Assembly (NCBI GenBank): GCA_040223615.1
Contig: JAVKFY010000049.1
Span: 1 to 59,286, forward strand
DNA: 59,286 nt
Origin: JAVKFY01 sp040223615
GTDB taxonomy: Bacteria; Pseudomonadota; Alphaproteobacteria; GCA-2731375
Reading direction: 5' to 3'
In this document: piece by piece, positions 39,592 to 48,730 of the stretch
Layout of the letters: every line of letters begins with the position of its first letter
Numbering within the stretch: the first letter of the stretch is position 1
Notes under the pieces: model-generated
Seen by the model: the letters and a program-made list of their open reading frames with translations, nothing else
Databases searched by the model: none
What the model was told of the DNA's origin: nothing
Program-made: the position numbers and the translations under genes

Positions 39592-40782
39592 ATGAAGATT
39601 ACCAAGATCGAGAGCCTGCACTGCGACGCCGGTTGGCGGGACCTGTCGTTCCTGAAGATCACCACCGACCGCGCCGGTCTGGTCGGCTGGTCGGAGTACA
39701 ACGAGAGCTATGGCAGCGCCGGGCTGTCGGCGGTGATCGCCGGTATGGCCGAGTTGCTGATCGGCAGGGATCCGCGCGAGGTCGGCGCGATCTCCGCCTT
39801 CCTCTACGCCGGCACGCGCCAGGCCCATGGCGGCCTGATCCAGCAGGGCATCGCCGCGATCGAGAACGCGCTGATGGACATCAAGGCCAAGGACCTTGGC
39901 GTGCCGGTCTATGACCTGCTCGGCGGCAAGGTGCGCGACCGGCTGCAACTCTATTGGTCGCACTGCGGCTCCTACCGCTTCAACCACGCCGCAACCATCG
40001 GCAAGCCGCCGCTGCGCAACCTCGACGACCTGCGCACGCTGGGCGACGAGGTCGCCTCGCAGGGCTTTCACGGGCTGAAGACCAACATCTTCCGCTTCGA
40101 CGTCGACGAGCCCTACATGCATCAGCCCGGCTTCAACCGTGGCCCCGGCGGCCCGGAGTTGAACTGGGACGGCAAGCTGAACCGGATGCTGCGCTCGCAG
40201 TTGCACGCGCTGCGCGAGGGCGCCGGCGTCGACATGGACATCCACCTCGACCTGAACTTCAACTTCAAGACCGAGGGCTACCGCCAGGTCTGCAACGCGC
40301 TGGACAATCTCGACCTCACCTGGATCGAGATCGACATCTACGACCCGGCGGCGCTGGCGCTGATCCGGGCCGGCTGCAACACGCCGATCGCCTCGCTGGA
40401 ATCGATCTTCGGCGTGCGCGGCTTCCGGCCCTACCTGGAGCACCAGTCGGTCGACGTTGCCATCGTCGACGTGCCCTGGAACGGCATCCTGAGCTCGCGC
40501 CACATCGCCGCGATGTGCGACGCCTACGAGGTGAACTGCGCGCCGCACAATTTCTACGGCCACCTGTCGACCTTGATGAGCGCCCACTTCTGCGCCGCGC
40601 TGCCGAACTTCCGGGTGATGGAGATAGATATTGACGACGTGCCCTGGAAGGACGACCTGGTCACCGTCCCGCCGGTGATCGAGCAGGGCCACCTGGTGGT
40701 GCCGACGACGCCCGGCTGGGGTGCCGAGGTCAACGAGGCGGCGCTGAAGAAGCACAAGCCGAAGCGGATCAAGAAGCGCTAG
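39592..40782 (+). CDS. Mandelate racemase/muconate lactonizing enzyme-family protein (enolase superfamily)
   Basis: A 396-residue enzyme. The N-terminal capping domain is at ~1-125 (IQQGIAAIENALMDIKAKDL, VYDLLGGKVRDRL). The barrel carries metal ligands in MDIHLDLNFNF (Asp), LTWIEIDIYDP (Glu) and IASLESIFG (Glu). The usual KxK base motif reads GLKTNI, so the second Lys is absent, and the other-side base may be His in NCAPHNFYGHL. The superfamily dehydrates or epimerises sugar acids and similar carboxylates; the subgroup is unclear. Separate from the preceding operon by 55 bases. Confidence 0.87.
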   Translation: MKITKIESLHCDAGWRDLSFLKITTDRAGLVGWSEYNESYGSAGLSAVIAGMAELLIGRDPREVGAISAFLYAGTRQAHGGLIQQGIAAIENALMDIKAKDLGVPVYDLLGGKVRDRLQLYWSHCGSYRFNHAATIGKPPLRNLDDLRTLGDEVASQGFHGLKTNIFRFDVDEPYMHQPGFNRGPGGPELNWDGKLNRMLRSQLHALREGAGVDMDIHLDLNFNFKTEGYRQVCNALDNLDLTWIEIDIYDPAALALIRAGCNTPIASLESIFGVRGFRPYLEHQSVDVAIVDVPWNGILSSRHIAAMCDAYEVNCAPHNFYGHLSTLMSAHFCAALPNFRVMEIDIDDVPWKDDLVTVPPVIEQGHLVVPTTPGWGAEVNEAALKKHKPKRIKKR

Positions 40783-40828
40783 GCAGTCCGGGTTCGATCC
40801 GCACCGAGCCTGTCACCGGCACCCACCT

Positions 40829-40920
40829 CACCCCAACTCCCTTTCCCGCCTGAAGGGCGGAGAGGGACATCTGCCGGCATCGACGCCTCGCCCCCTCTCC
40901 GCGCTCAGGGGGGAGAGGGT
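40829..40920. repeat. C/T-rich then G/A-rich dispersed inverted repeat
   Basis: CCTTTCCCGCC pairs with GGCGGAGAGG in the first half, and CCCCCTCTCC with GGGGGGAGAGGG in the second. The whole reads as two facing CCCTCTCC hairpins of a type common between bacterial genes. It sits between converging genes and may act in both directions as a weak transcription stop, though there is no T-run. Confidence 0.6.
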
Positions 40921-40951
40921 AGGTAAGCGTCAATCGTAAGCGTCGGCCCCG

Positions 40952-41686
40952 TCAGGCAGGTCGCAGCCGTTCGCCAAGGAAGTCGAGCGTCTTCGCCAGC
41001 GCCACCGGGCTCTGGTGGTCGGTCAGCGTGGCGTGCTTGGCGCCGTCCAGTTCCATGCCGTCGAAGCCGCCGCCATACTCGGCGCGCAGGCGCGCGAACT
41101 TCGCCGGCCGGCACAGCACGTCGTGGCTGTAGCGGAAACCGATCACGTGGCCCGGCCCGCGCGCCGCCACCGCCGCCTTCGAGGCCGCCAGTTCCGCGTC
41201 CGACATCGACAGCGCCGCCGGCCCGAATACCGGCAGCGACGGCTGCGCCGCCACCGGCGCGACGATGCCCGGCTCGGTCACCAGCGCCAGCACGAAGTTG
41301 CCGGTCAGACACATGCCGATCAGGCCGATACCGTCGCCGCCGGTCTCCTCGTGTGTCGCCCGGCATAGCGCCCGCAGCCAAGCGGTCAGCGGATGTGTCG
41401 CGTGACGCGCGAACAGGTTGATCTCGTTGGCGATGCAGATACGCACGAAATTGCCCGGCAGGTCGAACCGTCCCGGCTTGCCGAACAGCAGCGGCACCAC
41501 GACGCGGTAGCCTGCCTCGACCAGCCGATCGAGAAAGCGCAGGCATGCCGGCGTCAGGCCCGGCAACTCGTGCATGACCACCACCGCCGGCCCCTGGCCG
41601 CGGCGATAGACCCAGTGTTCGATGCCGTCATGGGCGAAGCGCGTCGGCGGCTCGTAGCCGTCGAGATCCGGCGGGGGCGTTGTCAT
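40952..41686 (-). CDS. Dienelactone hydrolase-family alpha/beta hydrolase
   Basis: A 244-residue hydrolase. The nucleophile elbow reads LIGMCLTGNFVLAL with Cys in place of Ser, which is typical of dienelactone hydrolases. GAKHATLTDH carries the catalytic His, and an Asp is likely in the FRYSHD segment. AVVVMHELPGLTPACLRFLD gives the oxyanion-loop region. It overlaps the stop of the phosphonate monoester hydrolase (ATGA), so the two are co-expressed. A pathway role is not known; hydrolysis of a cyclic ester or carboxymethyl-ester is possible. Confidence 0.87.
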   Translation of the reverse strand: MTTPPPDLDGYEPPTRFAHDGIEHWVYRRGQGPAVVVMHELPGLTPACLRFLDRLVEAGYRVVVPLLFGKPGRFDLPGNFVRICIANEINLFARHATHPLTAWLRALCRATHEETGGDGIGLIGMCLTGNFVLALVTEPGIVAPVAAQPSLPVFGPAALSMSDAELAASKAAVAARGPGHVIGFRYSHDVLCRPAKFARLRAEYGGGFDGMELDGAKHATLTDHQSPVALAKTLDFLGERLRPA

Positions 41687-43224
41687 CCCCGGATGATAAG
41701 CCCCTCCGGCGACGAGGCGTAGTGGGTCAGCGTGCGGTCGGCATTGCGCAGCCGCCAAGACAGCATGGCCTGCGCGTAGTCCAGGATGGTGCCGGCCAGG
41801 CTCGGGTCCTCGGCGCGGTTGACCAGCTCGCCGGGGTCGTCCTCCAGGTCGAAGAACAGCGGTGGCAGGGCGTCGAAGTGCACGTACTTGTAGCGTTCGT
41901 CGCGGATCACCGCGAGCGAGCACTGGTCCATGGTGAGGCCCAGCGGTGCCTCCGGCTTGGAGTAGAACACGTCGCGGAAGTCGTATTCCCAGTGCACATG
42001 GCGGCGCCAGTCGGCCGGTGCCTCGCCGTGGCAGAACGGCAGCACCGAGCGCCCGTCGCATTGCCGCGGGATGGTGCCGCCGAGCCAGTCCAGGATCGTC
42101 GGCATGGTGTCGATGGTCTCGGTGAACCGGTCGACGATGCTCCCGCGCGTCGCGTCGGCGGCGCCGCCGGGATCGCGCACGATCAGCGGGATGCGATAGC
42201 TTCCGTCGAAATAGCCCATCTTGCCCAGCAGGTGGTGGTCGCCGAGCTGCTCGCCGTGGTCGCAGGTGAACACGATCAGCGTGTTGTCCCACTGCCCGGT
42301 CTCGTTGAGATAGTCGAGGACACGGCCGAGCTGGGTGTCGATCTCGCTCATCAGGCCGTAGTAGCTGGCCCGCATCTGCAGCACCTCGGCCTCGTCCATG
42401 TCGCGCGCGAACGAGCCGCCGTCGCGAAAGAAGCCGGACTGGTGCACGTGGTCGAGGTAGTAGCGCAGCATCGGATGCTGCTCGGCCTCCGCCTCGGCGC
42501 TGGCGGCGCGCACCGGCGCCGTCATCTGCTCGGGCGCGTACATCTCGTTGTACGGCGCCGGCGCGATGAACGGCGGATGCGGGCGGTAGTAGCCCAGGTG
42601 CAGGAACCAAGGCCGCCCGGCCTTGGACCGCAGGTAGGTCAGGGCCCGCTCGGTGAAGAAGGCGGTGTCCGACAAGTCGGCCGGGATGCGCGAGGGGCGC
42701 GACGTGGCACCGGCCTCGCTGCCCGGCTCGATGCCTTCCGGCAGCCAGATATTCTCGCGCGGCTCGGGCAGCTCGAAACCGTGGCTGGCGACCCAGCCGA
42801 AATAGGCGTCCATCGACGGCTCGAACACGCCGACCGGACGCCAGCCGTCCATGATGTCGCCCAGCACCCGGAAGCGCGGGTCGTTGGGCGACGTGGTGCG
42901 GGGGTCCGGCGTGGTCGTGGTGTAGCCGACCAGGGCCGGATCGTAGCCCAGCTTGCGAACCTCCTTGGCGACGTTGGTGAAGCGCGCGTCCAGCGGAATC
43001 GTGTTCTGCACCGCCCGGTGCGTCATCTGGTACAGGCCGGTCAGCAGCGAGGCGCGCCCCGGCCCGCACGGCACGGTCTGCGTGTAGTGGTTGCGGAAGG
43101 TGACGCCGGCCTCGCACAGCCGGTCGATATTCGGCGTGCGCAGCACCGCATCGCCCAGCTTCGCCAGGATGTCGCCGCGCCACTGGTCGACGACAATGAG
43201 CAGCACGTTGCGGAATGTGGTCAT
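41683..43224 (-). CDS. Phosphonate monoester hydrolase/phosphodiesterase (sulfatase superfamily)
   Basis: A 513-residue member of the alkaline phosphatase/sulfatase fold. Cys53 in VPCGPGRASLLTG is the CxPxR site converted to formylglycine; metal ligands are in LLIVVDQW and TCDHGEQLGDHH. Long blocks match what I recall of the Rhizobium and Burkholderia (PehA) phosphonate monoester hydrolases: NHYTQTVPCGPGRASLL, MTHRAVQNTIPLD, YTTTTPDPRTTSPNDPRFRV, LSWRLRNADRTLTHY. These enzymes split phosphonate monoesters, phosphodiesters and sulfate esters. Needs a formylglycine-generating enzyme, not in this window. The 232 bases upstream (43225-43456) show no gene. Confidence 0.92.
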   Translation of the reverse strand: MTTFRNVLLIVVDQWRGDILAKLGDAVLRTPNIDRLCEAGVTFRNHYTQTVPCGPGRASLLTGLYQMTHRAVQNTIPLDARFTNVAKEVRKLGYDPALVGYTTTTPDPRTTSPNDPRFRVLGDIMDGWRPVGVFEPSMDAYFGWVASHGFELPEPRENIWLPEGIEPGSEAGATSRPSRIPADLSDTAFFTERALTYLRSKAGRPWFLHLGYYRPHPPFIAPAPYNEMYAPEQMTAPVRAASAEAEAEQHPMLRYYLDHVHQSGFFRDGGSFARDMDEAEVLQMRASYYGLMSEIDTQLGRVLDYLNETGQWDNTLIVFTCDHGEQLGDHHLLGKMGYFDGSYRIPLIVRDPGGAADATRGSIVDRFTETIDTMPTILDWLGGTIPRQCDGRSVLPFCHGEAPADWRRHVHWEYDFRDVFYSKPEAPLGLTMDQCSLAVIRDERYKYVHFDALPPLFFDLEDDPGELVNRAEDPSLAGTILDYAQAMLSWRLRNADRTLTHYASSPEGLIIRG

Positions 43225-43456
43225 ATCGCCCCCTCGGTCGTCCGCCGACTCGGAATCGGCACCGCCCGATGGTCGAGGCGAATTGCGGCGGCTTCAAGTC
43301 ACCACGGCGGAGCGCGCGCCATCGCCGAGGCAAACTCGCGATGTGCTTTCAGACTAGCGACGCGCGAACGCGCGCATCAGTCGCGCCCGGCTGTTCACCC
43401 CCGCCCCGGGTTCGAACGCCCGCCTGCATGTGCAGGACAGGCCCGCACGCCGCCCG

Positions 43457-44071
43457 TCAGCTCGGGCACGCGGCACCGGCCTCGATCCAGGCCTTTGTCA
43501 ATTCGCCGAAAACCTCTTGTGATCCCGGTGCGGGGGTGCGGCCCTCCCCCGGGTGCCACGCCCAGCCGACAAGCCCATCTTCCGCGTTGTGCTCGTGGAT
43601 CTCGGCCAGGCTGCGGCCGCCGTTGCGCTCCGGGTCCTTCAGCTGCTCGCAGATCTCGCCGACGCTCAGGCCGACCCAACCCATCGAGACGGGCGGCAGA
43701 TGCCACGGGCTGTGTCCGGGGATCGAACCCTTCGCGCCGGTGAAGTCGAAATTTTCGGCATTGTGGCAGCTTGTGCAGTGCAGTCCCGGAGGGCCGAAAT
43801 TCGCTGCGCCGCGCACGACGGGCGGCACATGCGGGCGCATGTCGTCACCCTGGAAGGGCCTGTCGCCAACCGGATGGCAGTTCATGCAGCGGGGATGGGT
43901 GATGACCTTCGCCATCTCTTCGAACAGTGCCTCCGCGCGATCGGTGGCGTTCTTGATCGAGGCAAAGCTCTCCGGCCCCTTCAGATCTGTCGCCATAGCC
44001 ACCTTTGGCTGCTCCGCCAGGGCCGAGGACGTCGACAGGACGGTCGCGAGGATAATCAGTAGTGTGCGCAT
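43457..44071 (-). CDS. Exported diheme c-type cytochrome, partner of the Mo hydroxylase
   Basis: A 204-residue protein with a signal peptide (~1-19, ending ALA). It has two CxxCH heme sites, C62-M-N-C-H66 and C99-T-S-C-H103. The rest is conserved in proteins called isoquinoline 1-oxidoreductase subunits: GDRPFQGDDMRPHVPPVVRG, WHLPPVSMGW, ICEQLKDPERNGGRSL. It is the last of three genes and would take electrons from the molybdenum enzyme in the periplasm to the respiratory chain. It starts 5 bases after the large-subunit stop. Confidence 0.9.
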   Translation of the reverse strand: MRTLLIILATVLSTSSALAEQPKVAMATDLKGPESFASIKNATDRAEALFEEMAKVITHPRCMNCHPVGDRPFQGDDMRPHVPPVVRGAANFGPPGLHCTSCHNAENFDFTGAKGSIPGHSPWHLPPVSMGWVGLSVGEICEQLKDPERNGGRSLAEIHEHNAEDGLVGWAWHPGEGRTPAPGSQEVFGELTKAWIEAGAACPS

Positions 44072-44076
44072 GTCGG

Positions 44077-46350
44077 TCAGGCCTCAAGAGCAGCGAGAAT
44101 GTCGGCGGGGCGCATCGGGAGGGCGCGGAGCCGCTTGCCGATGGCGTGGAAGACCGCATTGCCAATCGCGGGCCCTGTTCCCACGACCCCAGGTTCGCCC
44201 AGGCCGACGGGCATGTGATCGTTGATGACGAAGTCGATTTCGAGCGCCGGGACCTGGTGCATCCGGAGCGGCGTATACGTATCGAAGTTTCGATCGCGCG
44301 GCAGGCCGCTTTCGATCAACGTACCTTCGTGAACCGCCATGGAGACGCCCCAGAGGATGGCGCCCTCCATCTGTGCCAGGGCGCCGTCAGGGTGGGCCAG
44401 CGTGCCCGCGTCGACGGCGGCCCAGATCTTCTGGACGTCAAGCTCTCCAGTTTTCCGATCGACCTTCACCTGCGCGACCGTTCCGATCCAGGTGGGCATG
44501 CCGCGCTCTTGTCCGAACGCGCCGGACACGCCCATGCCGACGTCCTTCGGAAGATCGTCTCGATCGCGCCAGCCCGACATCTCGACCACCCGCTCCAGCA
44601 CCGCCCGGAGCCGCGCCGCCCCGCCGACGGCGTGCGGCGCCGAGCCGGCGTTGCGGCCCTGAGCGTCGAGCAGAGCAATCCGATATGCCGCCGGATCCCG
44701 GCCCAGCGCGTGGGCGACCTCGTCGATATGCGTCTCCACCGCCCAGTGTGTGTAGCCTGAGGAGACCGAGCGCAAATTGCCTGGCAGGAACGTCTTCTGC
44801 ACGAGCTCGTTATTGATCGTCCGCACGCGCATCGTCTCGGCGGCATACCAATGGTCGGCGCCATTGATCGAGAAGGGATCGATCTTGCCGCCATCAACGC
44901 CTTCGGCGAGGAAGTTCGGCGCGATCGGCGCCGTCGACCAGCCCGCCGCGCAGGCGTGATCGTAGGCGCGCAAGGCGCCGTCTTCGCCCGTGACCGACCG
45001 AACGCGATGCACCGTGGGAGACCGCGGACAGTCAAACTCGGCGTCATCTCCTCGCGCCAGGACCAGCTTGACGGGTCGGTCGAGCGCTTTGGCGGCCAGC
45101 GCGGCTGGCACGAAAAAGTCGCAATAGAGGCGTCGACCGAAGCCGCCGCCGAGATACGATGTCTCGAACACAACCTTCGACGGGTCGACGCCCAGCGCCT
45201 TTGCGACCAGCGGGAGTGTTAAGGACTGCCATTGATTGCCGCCATGGAAGCGCCACACGTCGCCGTCGCGCCAAGCGATCGCGTTGACGGGTTCAAGTTG
45301 CATGTGGAGCACGGTGTTGGTCGTATAGAGGCCCTGATGCACGGTCTCGGCCGTCGAGAGAACTTCCCCCGGCTCCCCTTCGCGCATGAAAATCGAGCCC
45401 AGGCTCTCATCCTCGACCACCCGCTCGCCTTCGGCGATCAGATCGGCCTCGGAGACATGCTGGCCTTGGCCGCCCTCCCAGGTGACCTTCATGAGCTCGG
45501 CGGCGCGCGAAGCGGCAAACCATGTCTCGCCGATCGCCAGAACCCACCCCTGCGCCGTACCGGTGGGGTCGTCGATGACGACATGGTTGAGGTAGCAGGG
45601 CACCTTCTCGCGTGCGGCTTGGTCCTGCACGTCGACCACGACGCAGCCAAACCGAACCGGCGGCATTACCGGGCGCGCGTAGACCATGCCGTCGACGGTG
45701 CGGTCGATACCGTAGGTCGCCGAACCGTCGACTTTCGCAGGGATGTCGCGCGCCTTGGTATCCTTGTTCAAGAGCCGCCGCTCCGAGGCGGGCTTCAACT
45801 CAATCTGTTCGAGAGCGTCTTTCGAGAACTGTCGCTCGACGAGGCCGCGCGACACGATGTCAGCGTAGGACATCGACCGTGCCCCGGCGATCACGTGGCT
45901 GTCCCGCGCGACGCAGTCCGCCGGGGCGACGCCCATCGCCCGCGCGCCCGATTCAATCAGTGCGATGCGGCCGGCCGCGCCGGCGCGGCTGAAGGCGAAG
46001 AAGTTGTGGTTCACCGACCACGAGCCGCCGGTGACCATGTATCCCCATTTCGGATCGGTATCGACATGGACGAAGGTCACGTCGTCCCAGTCGGCCTCGA
46101 GCTCTTCGGCGACGATGCGCGCGAGCGCGGTGCCGACATGCTGACCCATCTCGACCATGTGAATATGAACGGTGATCTTGCCGTCGTCGGCGATCGTGTA
46201 CCAGACGGTGGGCTGGTAGCCCTCACCAAGCGAACGTTCAACCGGGACGCGCGCGCCGGCGGATCCGCTTGTCATTCCCGTCGCGATGCCTGACGCGGTT
46301 GCGATGAGGAACCACCGCCGCGACATGGAGGACGTGGTGACGGCATCCAT
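44077..46350 (-). CDS. Molybdopterin-binding large subunit, isoquinoline 1-oxidoreductase (IorB)/aldehyde dehydrogenase type
   Basis: A 757-residue xanthine-dehydrogenase-family subunit. A twin-arginine signal is visible (MSRRWFLIATASGIA), so it is folded with its cofactor and exported. Cofactor-domain marks are HMVEMGQHVGTALARIVAEE, TGGSWSVNHNF, MQLEPVNAIA, GGGFGRRLYCDF and the active-site Glu in GLGEPGVVGTGPAIGN near the C-terminus. It hydroxylates N-heterocycles or oxidises aldehydes with water as oxygen source; the substrate is undetermined. ATG 46350 overlaps the Fe-S subunit stop (TGATG). Confidence 0.9.
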   Translation of the reverse strand: MDAVTTSSMSRRWFLIATASGIATGMTSGSAGARVPVERSLGEGYQPTVWYTIADDGKITVHIHMVEMGQHVGTALARIVAEELEADWDDVTFVHVDTDPKWGYMVTGGSWSVNHNFFAFSRAGAAGRIALIESGARAMGVAPADCVARDSHVIAGARSMSYADIVSRGLVERQFSKDALEQIELKPASERRLLNKDTKARDIPAKVDGSATYGIDRTVDGMVYARPVMPPVRFGCVVVDVQDQAAREKVPCYLNHVVIDDPTGTAQGWVLAIGETWFAASRAAELMKVTWEGGQGQHVSEADLIAEGERVVEDESLGSIFMREGEPGEVLSTAETVHQGLYTTNTVLHMQLEPVNAIAWRDGDVWRFHGGNQWQSLTLPLVAKALGVDPSKVVFETSYLGGGFGRRLYCDFFVPAALAAKALDRPVKLVLARGDDAEFDCPRSPTVHRVRSVTGEDGALRAYDHACAAGWSTAPIAPNFLAEGVDGGKIDPFSINGADHWYAAETMRVRTINNELVQKTFLPGNLRSVSSGYTHWAVETHIDEVAHALGRDPAAYRIALLDAQGRNAGSAPHAVGGAARLRAVLERVVEMSGWRDRDDLPKDVGMGVSGAFGQERGMPTWIGTVAQVKVDRKTGELDVQKIWAAVDAGTLAHPDGALAQMEGAILWGVSMAVHEGTLIESGLPRDRNFDTYTPLRMHQVPALEIDFVINDHMPVGLGEPGVVGTGPAIGNAVFHAIGKRLRALPMRPADILAALEA

Positions 46351-46829
46351 CAGTTCGCCTCCTGCTTGGCGGCGGCAAGCTTGATTGCCTTGCGGATACG
46401 GACGTACGCCATGCAGCGGCACAGATTGCCGGCCATGCCATCGGAGATTTGCTGGTCGGTGGGGTCGGGCGCTTCGAGCAGAAGCATGGCCGCCTGCATG
46501 ATCTGGCCGGACTGGCAGTACCCGCATTGCGGCGCCTGAGCCTCGATCCATGCTCGCTGGAGCGGATGCAGATCGCTGTCGGGCACGTCGGCCGCGGCCG
46601 CCAGCCCTTCGATCGTCGTCACGTCTGAATCTTCGAGGGAGGAGATCGGAGTCACGCAGGACCGGCGCGCCTGGCCGTCGACATGCACCGTGCACGCCCC
46701 GCACTGCGCGATCCCGCACCCGAACTTTGTCCCCGTCAGACCAATCTCGTCGCGCAGGACCCAGAGCAAGGGCGTGTCGTCCGGAACGTCGACCTCCACC
46801 CGTCGACCGTTGACCACGAATCGAGCCAT
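46350..46829 (-). CDS. 2Fe-2S subunit of the Mo hydroxylase (IorA type)
   Basis: A 159-residue protein with two 2Fe-2S clusters: a plant-ferredoxin-like site C38/C43/C46/C58 (FGCGIAQCGACTVHVDG) and a helical site C102/C105/C137/C139 (QCGYCQSGQIM, NLCRCMAYVRIR). The usual NLCRCGTY is here NLCRCMAY. It lacks its own signal and would be carried out with the Tat-exported large subunit. First gene of the three-gene operon. The 255 bases upstream (46830-47084) hold no gene. Confidence 0.92.
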   Translation of the reverse strand: MARFVVNGRRVEVDVPDDTPLLWVLRDEIGLTGTKFGCGIAQCGACTVHVDGQARRSCVTPISSLEDSDVTTIEGLAAAADVPDSDLHPLQRAWIEAQAPQCGYCQSGQIMQAAMLLLEAPDPTDQQISDGMAGNLCRCMAYVRIRKAIKLAAAKQEAN

Positions 46830-47084
46830 CTTTTCGTCTCCGCGCGCTGTAAATGGGACCTGCCAGCGGGCCGTCGAGAAGGTTTCAGGCGTGTCCGGTC
46901 TTGGGCCGGCTCGGCACCGATTGCGGGCAAGCGTCGCGGACGTAACCCCGGTCTACCGAATTGGTTCCGGCAGGTGCGAGGCGCCACGACTTCGGCGCGG
47001 CCCGCCGCTGGTCACCTCAGACGCGCCGATGGCTGCGACGCGACGGCAGTGTCGCACGTGACAGCGGACGATTCAGTCGGGCCT

Positions 47085-48026
47085 TCACTTGGCCTGCGGC
47101 GCCACGTCCTCGATGAAGCGCGCCATCCGTTCGAGCGCGCGGTCCAATGGGGGCGTGCGGAAGTCGAAGATCAATTCCTCGACGCCCAGTGCCTCGTAGG
47201 TGCGGATGTCCGCCGCGATTTCTCCCGCCTCGCCGGCGAACATCGCGCGGTCCTGCCCGGCGGGCACTTGCCCTGGATCGTAGGCGGGCGCCTTCATCGA
47301 GATCGTCAGTGCGCCGAAGTCGCGGCTCTCCGCGTCGCACAACCGCTTCAGTTCGTCGAGCTTGGCCCGGAATTCGGCCGGCGGCAGGGGCGAGGCGGCG
47401 GTCGCGCCGACCGGGTGCCAGCCGTCGCCATGTTTCGCCGTCCGCCGTAGCGCGGCCTTGGAATGGCCGCCGATCCAGATCGGCGGGTGCGGCTTCTGCA
47501 CCGGATGCGGCTGGCAGTGCAGCGCCTGGAACGAATAGAACTCGCCGTCGTGCGAGACCGGATCCTGGGTCCAGCACTTCTTGAAGATTTCCAGGTACTC
47601 GTCGCTGGCCCGGCCGCGCTTGTCGAAGTCGGGCGCGCCCAGCGCCTCGAACTCCTCGCGCAGCCAACCGACGCCGACGCCGACCGTGACCCGGCCCTTC
47701 GACAGCACGTCGATGCTGGCCAGGATCTTCGCCGTCACCAGCGGGTTGCGGTGCGGCAGGATCATCACCGATGTGACCAGCCGCAGCTTCTCGGTGATGG
47801 CGGCGACGTAGGCCATCAAGGTGAGCTGTTCCAGCGCGTCGCCCTGGCCGGGGAAGCTGCCGTCGACGGTATAGGGATAGGGGCTGTCGAACTCGACCGG
47901 AAACACGATGTGGTCGGCGATCACCACGGTGTCGAAGCCCAGTGCCTCGGCCTCGCGCACCAGCCGGCTGAGCGCGTCGGGCTCGCCCATGGGGCCGCGT
48001 GTCGGCAAGTAGAATCCAAAGCGCAT
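47085..48026 (-). CDS. Luciferase-like (LLM) F420-dependent-type oxidoreductase
   Basis: A 313-residue luciferase-superfamily protein of the Rv2161c-like/F420 branch: MRFGFYLPTRGPMGEPDALS, AEALGFDTVVIADHIVFPVE, SVMILPHRNPLVTAKILASI, SKGRVTVGVGVGWLREEFEA and HPPIWIGGHSKAALRRTAKH. The ATG at 48026 is chosen from GGGGAG upstream and the conserved MRFGF start; upstream ATGs are in poorly coding sequence. Substrate unknown, and whether F420 or FMN is used cannot be told. Confidence 0.87.
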   Translation of the reverse strand: MRFGFYLPTRGPMGEPDALSRLVREAEALGFDTVVIADHIVFPVEFDSPYPYTVDGSFPGQGDALEQLTLMAYVAAITEKLRLVTSVMILPHRNPLVTAKILASIDVLSKGRVTVGVGVGWLREEFEALGAPDFDKRGRASDEYLEIFKKCWTQDPVSHDGEFYSFQALHCQPHPVQKPHPPIWIGGHSKAALRRTAKHGDGWHPVGATAASPLPPAEFRAKLDELKRLCDAESRDFGALTISMKAPAYDPGQVPAGQDRAMFAGEAGEIAADIRTYEALGVEELIFDFRTPPLDRALERMARFIEDVAPQAK

Positions 48027-48107
48027 CGCGCCGCTCCCCATATTCGTTGATCGCGTTGGTCGGTCGCGCTCAACTGTTGGGGATCGGCCGGCCGATGACA
48101 AGCGGCG

Positions 48108-48635
48108 CTAGCTGTCGCGCGGCGGCGGCGTCCTGAATTGCGGTGTCACGTCGGCATTGCGCCGGTCCGGACCGTCGAACGGCCGCTGCTTCTTGCGCCG
48201 CTCGGGGCCGAAGTACAGCGCCGATTCAACGAACACACGGTTCTTTTCCACCATGTGGACGAAGGTCTTGTAGACCCCGTCAAGCGCCACCGGCTTGCGC
48301 AGCGTATAGTCGGCGCCCGAGTCGCGCGCCTGCTGCACCAGGCGGCGATCGGCGTGACCGGTCAGCACGATCAACGGCACGAACTGGATCGGTCCCTTGG
48401 AACTGCGGATCAGCTTCACGAACTCCAGCCCGTTCAGCGGGTCCATCGCCGAATCCGTGAAGATCACGTCGGGGTACCAGTTCATCAGGTCGGCGAAGGC
48501 GTCGGCCGCGTCGGTGAAGCCGTGCACCTCCTTGATCCGCATGCTGTTCAGCACCGCCTTGACGATGTGCAGCATGTACTGGTTGTCGTCGACAACCATG
48601 ACCGCGAGATTGGAGAAATCGAAGTTGCGCGCCAT
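48108..48635 (-). CDS. Single-domain response regulator (CheY-like)
   Basis: A 175-residue receiver protein. VMVVDDNQYML holds the acidic pair, the phospho-acceptor Asp is in DVIFTDSAMDPLNG, Thr in IVLTGHAD, and the Lys in TLRKPVALDG. A ~45-residue C-terminal tail (FGPERRKKQRPFDGPDRRNA and beyond) is basic and likely flexible; RR-containing tails of this kind occur in alphaproteobacterial stand-alone receivers. No kinase is adjacent. It follows the TerB-like gene on the same strand after 95 bases. Confidence 0.88.
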   Translation of the reverse strand: MARNFDFSNLAVMVVDDNQYMLHIVKAVLNSMRIKEVHGFTDAADAFADLMNWYPDVIFTDSAMDPLNGLEFVKLIRSSKGPIQFVPLIVLTGHADRRLVQQARDSGADYTLRKPVALDGVYKTFVHMVEKNRVFVESALYFGPERRKKQRPFDGPDRRNADVTPQFRTPPPRDS

Positions 48636-48730
48636 CAGACGTTACACGGACCGGAGCTGTCGCGACCCCGCGATGCCGCTTCGACTATAGGTCGCGACAC
48701 TTACCAATTGGTTGCGCGGCAACATACCGG

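Noticed and set aside
43405..43425. GGTTCGAA sequence resembling a tRNA T-loop
   Set aside because: The flanking bases do not form a 5-bp T-stem and no anticodon or acceptor arm can be drawn.
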